Source: Pseudoalteromonas prydzensis
Lineage (GTDB): Bacteria; Pseudomonadota; Gammaproteobacteria; Enterobacterales; Alteromonadaceae
Reading direction: 5' to 3'
NCBI RefSeq assembly: GCF_011050055.1
Contig: NZ_DRGM01000212.1
Span: 1-40,051, forward strand
DNA length: 40,051 nt
A program made the position numbers and the translations under genes. This document shows, in pieces, positions 32,660 through 40,051 of the stretch. How positions within the stretch are numbered: the stretch's first letter is position 1; each line of letters begins with the position of its first letter. The notes beneath the pieces are model-generated. The model was not told where the DNA came from. It did not search any database and worked only from the letters and a program-made list of their open reading frames with translations.

Positions 32660-32666
32660 CACTACC

Positions 32667-32954
32667 CTAAACTTTGTCAGCGGTAAAAATGAACTCTTTA
32701 ACTGTTAAATCAATGCTCGCAAGTTCCTTGCTAAGTATATGTTTGATTAATAGCGTATCTTGATTTTCCGTTGCTTGTTCAAGTGCCAACTGATCTTTAA
32801 AGAAACAGCTAATTTTAAGTGACGTAGCTGGTTTTTTTATATCTATATCATGAGTTAACCAACTAAACTCTGTTACTTCATCTTTAATACATTCACAGGC
32901 ACGCGTTAAAGTCGTACGTAATACTTTATCAAATTGTTTTTGTGTTTTAGTCAT
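32667..32954 (-). CDS. Hypothetical small protein
   Basis: This 95-residue cytoplasmic protein opens with MTKTQKQFDKVLRTTLTRAC and continues with EVTEFSWLTHDIDIKKPATSLKISCFF. It resembles a small uncharacterised marine gammaproteobacterial family, sometimes labelled Fis-like in databases without support that I can see. There is no helix-turn-helix. It overlaps the upstream lipoprotein gene by 8 bases, so they are co-translated. Confidence 0.65.
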   Translation of the reverse strand: MTKTQKQFDKVLRTTLTRACECIKDEVTEFSWLTHDIDIKKPATSLKISCFFKDQLALEQATENQDTLLIKHILSKELASIDLTVKEFIFTADKV

Positions 32955-33168
32955 TATCGGTTGTTTGCTCTGCTTCGCGTTGTTTTTTAAATTCGTCGTA
33001 GCTATCTTGTTGGCGTTTTACGCACTCATGGTACTCTTTATCTGCCATATAACTACATTCCCCAAGCCGCGCAGCTTGGATTTCGTGATAGCGCGAATCT
33101 GAACTACAGGCGGTTAAAAACAGTACCAGCACAATGCTCATTACATATTTTAGCTTATTAAAAAGCAT
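32947..33168 (-). CDS. Small hypothetical lipoprotein
   Basis: The 73 residues begin with a signal peptide and lipobox LTAC (Cys21), followed by a charged, mostly helical tail with two further cysteines (ECSYMADKEYHECVKRQQDSYDEF). The sequence LGECSYMADKEYHECVK suggests a short helical hairpin joined by a disulphide, as in some small envelope proteins. It is the first gene of a small minus-strand operon and diverges from the ion channel gene. Confidence 0.7.
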   Translation of the reverse strand: MLFNKLKYVMSIVLVLFLTACSSDSRYHEIQAARLGECSYMADKEYHECVKRQQDSYDEFKKQREAEQTTDND

Positions 33169-33267
33169 TAAAAATTCCTTACATTTTTAACTGGAAAAGT
33201 AATTCATCCACGGCGATTTTACTGTATATTGCAGACGTTTTATATCACTAACCGTTAAGGGCTTATT

Positions 33268-34080
33268 ATGATGTTGTCGCAGTTACAGGAGCTGTTCCAG
33301 CGTATCGATAAAAGTAAACTATTTCAATCATTTGTTATCGCCGTTATTGTGGTATCAGCGCTCACCGTTGGTGCTCATACTTACTCGTTACACCCCACTG
33401 TTGAACTTGCTTTACACTGGATGGACATTGGCATCACGGTATTTTTCTTAATAGAACTCATTATCCGCTATGTGGCGAGTAAGGGCATTAAAGACTTTTT
33501 TAGCAAAGGCTGGAATATTTTTGACTTTATAATCGTCATTGGCAGTTTATATCCTGCTGCAGGTTCAAGCATTTTTATAGCCCGTTTACTGCGAATATTC
33601 CGTGTACTACGGTTAGTCTCGATGGTGCCAGAACTACGTTTACTGGTTAATTCATTATTAAAAGCCATACCGCAAATGGGCTACATTGCGCTGTTAATGT
33701 TTGTTATTTTCTATATTTATGCCGCAACTGGCAGCATGTTATTTGCTGATATAAACCCATTTCTATGGGGTGATGTATCAATCTCAATGCTGACTTTGTT
33801 TAGAATTGCAACCTTTGAAGATTGGACCGATGTCATGTACGAGACCATGGCGGTCTATAAACTTAGCTGGATTTACTATCTTACATTTATATTCTTAACA
33901 GCGTTTGTGTTTTTAAACATGATGGTAGGCGCAATTCTTGAAGTGATGTCAGAGGAGCATCGCAATGCCCGAGAAGAGCAAGCTGATATTGATTCTCTGC
34001 CCGCAACCCAAGGGCAAATTAATGAGCTCAAAGCGCAAGTTACAGAGCTTACACAATTGATTAAAAATCAACGTTCATAA
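33268..34080 (+). CDS. One-domain voltage-gated cation channel (bacterial Nav/Cav type)
   Basis: This is a 270-residue inner-membrane channel subunit that would form a homotetramer. S1-S4 run from residue 18 to about 120, with four S4 arginines every third position (106, 109, 112, 115). S5 and the pore follow, then S6 (about 200-226). The C-terminal tail ends in a coiled coil (INELKAQVTELTQLIKNQ) typical of these tetramers. The pore filter reads TFEDWTD (182-188), where NavAb reads TLESWSM and the calcium-selective mutant CavAb reads TLDDWSD. The acidic residues at 185 and 188 suggest calcium permeability. The ribosome site is AAGGG six bases before the first ATG. It is convergent with the chemoreceptor gene. 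Confidence 0.92.
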   Translation: MMLSQLQELFQRIDKSKLFQSFVIAVIVVSALTVGAHTYSLHPTVELALHWMDIGITVFFLIELIIRYVASKGIKDFFSKGWNIFDFIIVIGSLYPAAGSSIFIARLLRIFRVLRLVSMVPELRLLVNSLLKAIPQMGYIALLMFVIFYIYAATGSMLFADINPFLWGDVSISMLTLFRIATFEDWTDVMYETMAVYKLSWIYYLTFIFLTAFVFLNMMVGAILEVMSEEHRNAREEQADIDSLPATQGQINELKAQVTELTQLIKNQRS

Positions 34081-34089
34081 GTCACTAAA

Positions 34090-34114
34090 AATAGGCCAGC
34101 TTAGCTGGCCTATT
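34090..34114. terminator. Bidirectional terminator between ion channel and chemoreceptor genes
   Basis: AATAGGCCAGC (34090-34100) pairs perfectly with GCTGGCCTATT (34104-34114) around a TTA loop, with A-rich and T-containing flanks, between convergent genes. Confidence 0.85.
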
Positions 34115-34116
34115 AG

Positions 34117-36075
34117 TTACACTTTAAATCTGCCTACCAACTCGGTTAATACTGACGAAAGTCGATTCATTTTATCGCCATTTTCATGAGTCGCATTAGC
34201 AATATCACTGACATCATCAGCAACATTTTTTATCTCTGTAACATTACGATTAATGTCTTCCGCAACATGTTGTTGCTCTTCAGCTGCGGTCGCTATTTGT
34301 GTGTTTAAATCACTGATAGTTGCAATCGATGTGGTGATCTCAGCAAACTGTTGCTGCGCCGAGTGCGATAGCTCCACTGTTTTATGCGTACTTTCAAGAC
34401 TGCGGTTCATTTCATTGGACACTTGCGCAGACATACTACGTAGCTTATCTAGCTGTGATGCAATCTCTTGCGTTGATTCAGCAGTACGTTGCGATAATGC
34501 GCGTACTTCATCGGCTACGACTGCAAAGCCTCTGCCATGCTCTCCAGCCCTTGCAGCTTCAATGGCGGCATTAAGTGCAAGTAAATTTGTTTGTTCTGAA
34601 ATACCGCGAATAACATTCAAAATCGACATGATGTTTTCACTTTCAGCGTCAAGCTGCGAAATATCAGCACTGGCTTTGGTGATCACCACAGAGAGTTGCT
34701 CAACACTTTGCACTGTTTGTGTGATCACCGATTGACCAAGCTCTGACGCTTGTTGCGTTTGCATTGCAAGATCTGCAGCATTAGCACAACTTGCCGACAC
34801 TTCATTGGCGGTCGCAGCCATTTCATTAATTGCCGTGGCAGCCATTTCCAGTGCTTGTTGCTGTTGTGAAGTTGCCCCTGTTAACTGTCCTGCCTGTGAC
34901 GACGTTTGCTGCGATGCATCTGACACATCTTTAGCACATTCATTGATTTGAGTAACAAGCTCAGCAATCAAGTTTAAAAACAGATTAAAACTATTGGCAA
35001 GCTTTGCCGTTTCATCTTTGGTTGTTATTGTGAGCCGTCGAGTTAGGTCACCACCGCCTTGCGCAATTTCAGCCAGACCATCACTGACTTCAACTATAGG
35101 TGAAGAAATTACTTTTGAGATATAACTTGCGATCAAAATGAATACAATAATTAGCACTGCACTAATAATTAAAATTGTAAAGGTCATGGTGTTTGCGGCG
35201 CTCATCACCTCTGACTTTTCAACTAAACCAATAAATTTCCAACCCAACTTAGCTGAAGTATATATATTGGCAATAAAATCTTTGTTATTAATAACAATTT
35301 CAAACTGACCTTGGGTATTAGCAGCTAACTGCTTGTACTTCCCACCCGCAATATCAGCTAAACGTTTAAAACGAAAATCTTCATTTTTAACATCAACAAG
35401 TACATTTCCCGTATCTTCAATCAGCATTAAGTAACCAGTTTCACCCAGCTTAATATTGGCAATCATTTCTGTCAGTCCTTGCAAAGAAACATCCATTCCC
35501 TGTACACCAGTGATTTGTCCATTATCTTTTATTGCTTTTACAGTAGAGACAATAACCATATCGTCAGCTGCCCAATAATAAGCACTGGTACGAACCGTTT
35601 TACCGCCCGCAGATTTACCAGTTAAATACCAAGGTCGAGAGCGTGGGTCATAATTGGCATTAACTTCTCCCGCTGGCCACTGAATATAGCCACCTTGTTC
35701 ATTGCCCATATAAATATAAGCAAGTCCAGGGTGAGTTTGGCCGAAGTGATCAAACTGTTGAAATGCGGCACGCTCAACACTACTGCCCTGAAGATGTTTT
35801 AGCATCACCGAATTATTTGTGTCTACATGAGTTTTGACATCTTGCTTGGCAGCTAAGACCATTTGATGTGAAGCTAAATAAGCAACATTTTTTTCTATTT
35901 CGGCAAAAAATATAGCGATACCATTATCTATTTGCCGTGCTTCCCTCTCGCTCATTTGCGCAAAATTATCAATAGCTTGTTCTCTTGTTTGCGTGATAAC
36001 AAGGGCTGCAATAATAAAAAGAGGTAAGGCGATGGCTGAGGCAAAAGATAGTTTTAATTTTTTTGATATATTCAT
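34117..36075 (-). CDS. Methyl-accepting chemotaxis protein with dCache sensor
   Basis: This 652-residue transducer has a first membrane helix (about 10-30), a periplasmic dCache sensor (about 35-290), a second helix (297-319), a HAMP linker (about 320-373) and a cytoplasmic signalling domain. The kinase-binding tip is [20 protein letters not shown] followed by [14 protein letters not shown]. The sensor contains DPRSRPWY (143-150) and GVQGMDVSL (190-198), which resemble parts of the amino-acid-binding dCache motif, although the middle Tyr-x-Asp is not in standard form. The ligand is unknown. There is no clear ribosome site in front of the ATG, and no adjacent chemotaxis gene. Confidence 0.94.
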   Translation of the reverse strand: MNISKKLKLSFASAIALPLFIIAALVITQTREQAIDNFAQMSEREARQIDNGIAIFFAEIEKNVAYLASHQMVLAAKQDVKTHVDTNNSVMLKHLQGSSVERAAFQQFDHFGQTHPGLAYIYMGNEQGGYIQWPAGEVNANYDPRSRPWYLTGKSAGGKTVRTSAYYWAADDMVIVSTVKAIKDNGQITGVQGMDVSLQGLTEMIANIKLGETGYLMLIEDTGNVLVDVKNEDFRFKRLADIAGGKYKQLAANTQGQFEIVINNKDFIANIYTSAKLGWKFIGLVEKSEVMSAANTMTFTILIISAVLIIVFILIASYISKVISSPIVEVSDGLAEIAQGGGDLTRRLTITTKDETAKLANSFNLFLNLIAELVTQINECAKDVSDASQQTSSQAGQLTGATSQQQQALEMAATAINEMAATANEVSASCANAADLAMQTQQASELGQSVITQTVQSVEQLSVVITKASADISQLDAESENIMSILNVIRGISEQTNLLALNAAIEAARAGEHGRGFAVVADEVRALSQRTAESTQEIASQLDKLRSMSAQVSNEMNRSLESTHKTVELSHSAQQQFAEITTSIATISDLNTQIATAAEEQQHVAEDINRNVTEIKNVADDVSDIANATHENGDKMNRLSSVLTELVGRFKV

Positions 36076-36199
36076 ACATAGGAGGCCAAATAGAGACTCC
36101 CATAAAGATAGTAAGCTATTGAGTATTCAGCAAGAAACGATCTAACTAAATTAACTAAGCAGTGACAAAACTAAAGCGATGCAAAAAGACAACAGCAAA

Positions 36200-36222
36200 A
36201 GGGCTGGCACATTGCCAGCCCT
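36200..36222 (-). terminator. Intrinsic terminator of asd
   Basis: On the minus strand AGGGCTGGCA (36222-36213) pairs with TGCCAGCCCT (36209-36200), a perfect 10-base stem around a 3-base loop, followed by TTTTG. It lies 34 bases after the asd stop codon. Confidence 0.8.
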
Positions 36223-36255
36223 CTATATTAACTGTAGTAAATGGCTGCTGGTAAA

Positions 36256-37398
36256 CTAATGTTTGTTATCAACAATAATACGCAGCATGCGACGTAGTGG
36301 CTCAGCGGCGCCCCATAATAATTGGTCACCAACGGTGAACGCACTAATGTATTTAGGGCCCATTGCTAATTTACGAATACGCCCTACCGGAATACTTAAC
36401 GTGCCAGTGACTTTAACTGGAGTTAAATCTGTAGCCGTAATGTCACGCTCATTCGGGATAACTTTAACCCACTCATTGTGTGACGCTAAGATTTGTTCAA
36501 TTTTTTCAACACTGATATCTTCACGTAATTTAATGGTCATCGCTTGTGAGTGACAACGCATTGCGCCAATACGCACACATAACCCATCAATTGGCACCGG
36601 CTGTTTACTTGAACCTAAAATTTTATTTGCTTCAACTTGCGCTTTCCATTCTTCTTTTGATTGACCTGATGGCATTGGCACATCAATCCATGGAATTAAG
36701 CTGCCTGCTAACGGCACGCCAAATTGGTCTTGCGGTAAATCGCTTGAGGCAATTTGCTGCGTAACTAGTTTATCAATTTCTAAAATCGCTGCTTGTGGAT
36801 CGGCCAGCTTATCAGCCACGCTTGCATGAATAGAGCCCATTTGCGCAATCAGCTCTTTCATATTACGGGCACCGGCACCTGATGCTGCTTGATAAGTCAT
36901 TGGGCTTACCCATTCAATCAGGTCTTGCTCAAATAAACCGCCTAATGCGAGTAACATCAATGAAACGGTGCAGTTACCACCCACATAGGTTTTAACACCT
37001 TGCTGTAAACCTTGCTCAATGACGTCTTTGTTGACCGGATCAAGGACAATAATACTGTCGTCGCTCATCCGCAGTGCTGATGCAGCATCAATCCAAAACC
37101 CGTGCCAACCCGCTTCACGTAATTGTGGGTATACGGCTTTGGTATAATCGCCACCTTGACAGGTAATGATGATGTCCATTTTTGCCAGCGATTCAACATC
37201 CATTGCATCAAGTAATGGCTTTGCAGGACCCGCTAAATCAGGGCCAAGTTGACCGGTTTGCGAGGTAGTAAAAAAAGTAGTATCGATATTGGCAAAATCA
37301 TTTTCTTGTTGCATACGCTCTAATAACACAGAGCCAACCATGCCCCGCCATCCGACCAATCCTACTTTTTTCATTGTTTGTTCCACTGTTTGAGTCAT
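36256..37398 (-). CDS. asd: Aspartate-semialdehyde dehydrogenase
   Basis: Asd (EC 1.2.1.11) makes aspartate semialdehyde for lysine, threonine, methionine and diaminopimelate synthesis. The longest frame has 380 residues, but the family begins at the second ATG ([17 protein letters not shown]), base 37374. Counting from there the nucleophile in GGNCTVS is Cys135, the E. coli number, and the acid-base His in MRCHSQA is His275. The eight extra residues (MTQTVEQT) are probably not translated, though an AGG eight bases before the first ATG leaves it possible. GWRGMVGS is the NADP-binding loop. The gene is alone with its own terminator. The 270-base gap upstream shows no recognisable riboswitch. 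Confidence 0.97.
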   Translation of the reverse strand: MTQTVEQTMKKVGLVGWRGMVGSVLLERMQQENDFANIDTTFFTTSQTGQLGPDLAGPAKPLLDAMDVESLAKMDIIITCQGGDYTKAVYPQLREAGWHGFWIDAASALRMSDDSIIVLDPVNKDVIEQGLQQGVKTYVGGNCTVSLMLLALGGLFEQDLIEWVSPMTYQAASGAGARNMKELIAQMGSIHASVADKLADPQAAILEIDKLVTQQIASSDLPQDQFGVPLAGSLIPWIDVPMPSGQSKEEWKAQVEANKILGSSKQPVPIDGLCVRIGAMRCHSQAMTIKLREDISVEKIEQILASHNEWVKVIPNERDITATDLTPVKVTGTLSIPVGRIRKLAMGPKYISAFTVGDQLLWGAAEPLRRMLRIIVDNKH

Positions 37399-37668
37399 AA
37401 GAAATACCTAATACGTTAAAAATTAAAATTCATTGCGTGAGATTTAATTTTTATAGCCTCCTAAGCTAACACCACCAGCACACTAAAACTAGTCAATAAA
37501 CTGTAACTTAAATATTTTTCATAATGTAAAACTGTGCAATAACATACAGCGTTTATTTTAAACTTTAATAAAAGCTTAACCTTGTTGAAACCTATATTTA
37601 CCAAGCTTAGTAAGCACATTAGATAAAGATGTTTTGTGTAATTCTACATTCAACTAAAGGAAAAGATA

Positions 37669-38082
37669 ATGAAGACACTTACTTTCGCTGTACTTGCTTT
37701 AGCATCACTTAATGTATTTGCAGATACAACACTTTCAGCGAGCACAATAACGCTAAAAGAAAATGAAAAAGTATCTTTTGAGCGCGCAGAAATAAATATG
37801 GAAGAACAACAAGGCGTATTAATCAATACTGCAACAACCTATTACAGTCCAAAGGTGTGGATAAATGGACGCTTAGAGCTGTTTTTTGTTGGCTCTACAA
37901 ATGGAAATCAATTTTGTGAAGAGCGTGGTCACAACCAAGAAATCTCTGGAAGCACAATTACCTGCGGAGAAGATGAAAGCGCCTATGGAGACTTTGATTG
38001 GTATAACCAAACATGGGGAATGAAAAGCACGGGTAGTAAAAATCAATGTTACCCGCTTTATGCAACTATAAAGTGCCAATAA
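37669..38082 (+). CDS. Hypothetical small secreted protein
   Basis: The 137 residues begin with a clear signal peptide (cut after VFA). The mature part is acidic with three cysteines and has an aromatic-rich end (GDFDWYNQTWGMKSTG). No family is recognised. AAGGAAAAG precedes the ATG as ribosome site, and a strong hairpin follows, so it is a single-gene unit. A small periplasmic or secreted stress or adhesion protein is possible but unsupported. Confidence 0.65.
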   Translation: MKTLTFAVLALASLNVFADTTLSASTITLKENEKVSFERAEINMEEQQGVLINTATTYYSPKVWINGRLELFFVGSTNGNQFCEERGHNQEISGSTITCGEDESAYGDFDWYNQTWGMKSTGSKNQCYPLYATIKCQ

Positions 38083-38102
38083 AGTATTGAATTATAAAAT
38101 TA

Positions 38103-38127
38103 TAGCCCTGTATCAGTTACAGGGCTA
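38103..38127 (+). terminator. Hairpin terminator after the small secreted protein gene
   Basis: TAGCCCTGTA (38103-38112) pairs perfectly with TACAGGGCTA (38118-38127) around a 5-base loop, 20 bases after the stop. There is no good T-run on the plus strand, so efficiency is uncertain. Confidence 0.6.
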
Positions 38128-38143
38128 CTAGCTATTTACTACC

Positions 38144-38395
38144 TTAAAGACGATGAACTGAGCCTATATAATCAGTAACGCCATCACTACAACTTTGCGC
38201 ATCATCACCGTTAAACTCCTCTAATATATAAATTTTTACAGACGCCCCTGAATCTTTAGCTTCAGCAAGCCTTTCTAAAATTTGACCAAATTGACTATCT
38301 TGATAAGCTAGCGTTAACTTATCATTATTCCTATGAGTTATGCTATTAGTTGTCTTTACAATGACTTGGGGTAACTCTAATTGAAGGCTATTTAA
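38144..38395 (-). pseudogene. Decayed gene fragment (open frame without a start codon)
   Basis: An 83-codon minus-strand frame runs between an upstream stop (38396-38398) and its own TAA, with no ATG, GTG or TTG inside. The translation is protein-like: TLAYQDSQFGQILERLAEAK, then DSGASVKIYILEEFNGDD and SCSDGVTDYIGSVHRL at the end. It looks like the 3' part of a lost gene. No family is recognised. The rest of the stretch 38128-38509 contains only the terminators listed. Confidence 0.4.
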
Positions 38396-38442
38396 TCAAC
38401 CCTATTACGACACAACCACCCGTTTTACAAACAGCAGATAAT

Positions 38443-38467
38443 AAAAAGCCCTACACTTGGCAGGGCT
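38443..38467 (-). terminator. Intrinsic terminator of the second TonB receptor gene
   Basis: On the minus strand AGCCCT (38467-38462) pairs with AGGGCT (38452-38447) around a 9-base loop, followed by TTTTTAT (38446-38440). It lies 43 bases after the receptor's stop codon. Confidence 0.7.
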
Positions 38468-38509
38468 AGGGTAATAATGGCTTATTGTAGTTGCCTTTAT
38501 TAGATGACT

Positions 38510-39927
38510 TTAAAACTCGTAACTAAAGCTCACACTTAATTCTCTAGGTGTTTCTTCAGAACGAATTAATACGTCATTTTGTTCAACTTCAAAGTTTTGT
38601 CCCAACATATTTTTCACTTTAAGTGTTAGTGTGGTATTAAACGTTGGGTAATAACTATAAACCATGTCTAACGAGTTTAAAGGTTGTTCGTAAGCGTCAT
38701 CAAAGTTATTAACACCCGCAGCTAAAATACGATCACCAAATACATTGTAGATAACAGAGGCTTGATGCATGCCATCATGTGAATCGTAATTCAGTTGTAA
38801 GTTGGCAACATACTTTGAATGCCCCGTCATACGTCGCTTTAGATTCGTAAGATCGGCGCGCTGTTCTTCTGCAATTTCAACTTCTGAATCACTGAGCGTT
38901 AAATTACCAGAAGTAAAGAAAGCACCTCCTAATAAATCACTATGCAACTCAGTTAACCATTCAGCTTCAATACCGTAAACATAGGCTGTATCTGCATTAT
39001 CAAACTGCAAAGTAAAACGGCCGTCGCTTTCTGTTAATAGTGCTTCGATTGGGTTATCAATATCTTTATAGAATGCGCCAATTGAGTAATTATCGCCATT
39101 GTCCATATAAAATTCGATACGTGCATCAAAGTTATCTAAATAGCTAGATTCTAAGAATGGATTACCAAGAGTTCGATAACCAGTAAGCGGATCTTGGAAT
39201 TGAACAGGGCTTAGCTCTCGCAAATCTGGACGTACAACCGTGCTACCATAACCAAAACGAACTTGATACGATTGCTGACTATATGTCATAGATAACGAAG
39301 TAAAATACTCATCTTCCATCACACTTGCTTGTTCTATCGCATCTGCACTTAATTTATCTGCTAGTAGAGCAGGATCAAATGCTGAGCGAGAAAAAGCAAG
39401 CGCAACTTGGCGGAAGTCCTCGTAACGCACACCACCACTTAAACGCCAATCTTGAGCAAACGTGATGTCAAAAGAGCCGTAATAAGCATCAATCATTTGC
39501 GCTGCTAAGTAATCATCGGCGGTTGGTTCTTGGAACAATAACTCGACATCCGTTGAATCAATAACAGCATCGTCAGCAAAAAAACTGCCAATTGAAAGTG
39601 CTTCGTCTTCACTTTGTGCTAAATCTAAAGACTGAGTTTGGCTAAAGCGATAGTTAAAAAAGTCTGTGCGGTAATCACGTGTTTTTTCAACAAAATAACC
39701 ACCACCCGCAATTTCTACTTCGGCGTTATCAAAGTAAAAAACTTTGTTTACATTGACGCCCCAGTTTTCAACATCGTCTTCTAGCTCAACAAATCGATAC
39801 AAATAAGGATTACCACCTAAGCTACCATTGTAAAAAGTACGTTGATATTCGCCATCTAAGTACTCATCACGAACCGTTACTTTAAGTTCACCCGGTATAC
39901 TTGTAGTCGCTGTTGAGTCAGTATACT
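38510..39927 (-). CDS. TonB-dependent receptor, C-terminal part only
   Basis: About 470 residues of a TonB-dependent receptor barrel, with no signal peptide, TonB box or plug. The segment GGNPYLYRFVELEDDVENWG, the SYQVRFGYGSTVVRPDLREL strand, YGIEAEWLTEL and the last strand ELSVSFSYEF (ending in Phe) are typical of the sugar-oligomer receptor class. The TTG at 39802 is not a real start because coding-like translation continues upstream (DSTATTSIPGELKV and on) to about 39927, where the inverted copy of part of the gene begins. The 5' portion is therefore missing, by a chimeric join or an inversion. Substrate unknown. Confidence 0.85.
38863..38986 (-). repeat. Left arm of 124-base inverted duplication (inside receptor gene)
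   Basis: This stretch, encoding YVYGIEAEWLTELHSDLL and following residues on the minus strand, reappears exactly as its reverse complement at 39928-40051. The two arms are separated by 941 bases. Confidence 0.95.
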
Positions 39928-40051
39928 GCCTATGTTTACGGTATTGAAGCTGAATGGTTAACTGAGTTGCATAGTGATTTATTAGGAGGTGCTTTCTTTA
40001 CTTCTGGTAATTTAACGCTCAGTGATTCAGAAGTTGAAATTGCAGAAGAAC
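39928..40051 (+). repeat. Right arm of 124-base inverted duplication, cut by window end
   Basis: This is an exact reverse complement of 38863-38986, so the plus strand here encodes the same receptor segment (AYVYGIEAEWLTELHSD and on). The arm may continue beyond the window. The three residues before the join fit neither reading, so the breakpoint lies mid-gene on both sides. Confidence 0.95.

Noticed and set aside
34253..34735. 160-codon plus-strand frame opposite the chemoreceptor gene
   Set aside because: It is antisense to the conserved signalling domain, and its Ser/Cys-rich translation is typical of a shadow frame.
37375..37398. Eight extra N-terminal residues of Asd as part of the protein
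   Set aside because: Not fully excluded, but the family starts at the second ATG and catalytic numbering then agrees with E. coli.
39800..39802. TTG as start of the right-end TonB receptor gene
   Set aside because: Receptor-like coding continues upstream of it to the inverted join. A receptor cannot begin in mid-barrel.

Overview
The window looks like a chromosome segment of a marine gammaproteobacterium close to Pseudoalteromonas or Alteromonas. The evidence is the moderate, AT-leaning base composition, the TonB-dependent receptors, the multidomain secreted lipoprotein, the TRAP transporter and the style of the individual proteins. Genus is an inference. No rRNA, tRNA, CRISPR array or insertion sequence was recognised.

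Bases 1 to about 28,000 are a pectin-utilisation locus. The plus-strand cluster 1-5949 encodes a DUF4861-GH105 protein (cut by the left edge), a second GH105, a GH43 and an alpha/beta esterase. A secreted PL1 pectate lyase (6026-7453, minus) diverges from a TonB-dependent receptor (7644-10613), which is followed by a 2048-residue lipoprotein. That lipoprotein carries a CE8 methylesterase, a PL1 lyase and three copies of a module with the core YVDNNT...HG..S.FY. Next come a LacI-type regulator and a minus-strand operon kduD-kduI-dctP-dctQ-dctM, divergent from uxaB-uxaA-kdgK-CE8.

Together these form a route. Surface lyases and esterases cut and de-esterify pectin, the receptor takes up oligomers, and GH105, GH43 and esterase trim them. 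The TRAP system imports the uronates. KduI/KduD and UxaB/UxaA bring both branches to 2-keto-3-deoxygluconate, which KdgK phosphorylates. UxaC, Eda and an oligogalacturonate lyase are not in the window. A palindrome with core GCCACCGGTGGC lies in the receptor promoter and in both halves of the kduD/uxaB promoter region, with the same core once inside the receptor gene. It is the likely operator of the LacI-type protein.

From 28,000 to 38,100 the genes are unrelated: a ferric-siderophore-reductase-like protein with a divergent MarR regulator and two palindromes, a LexA-controlled umuDC pair, a run of small minus-strand genes, a one-domain voltage-gated cation channel with an unusual acidic pore filter, a dCache chemoreceptor, asd and a small secreted protein. 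After a decayed gene fragment, the right end is the 3' part of a second TonB-dependent receptor.

The last 124 bases (39928-40051) are an exact reverse complement of 38863-38986, inside that receptor. This breaks its reading frame organisation and is most easily explained as a chimeric join in the assembly. A real inverted duplication cannot be excluded.
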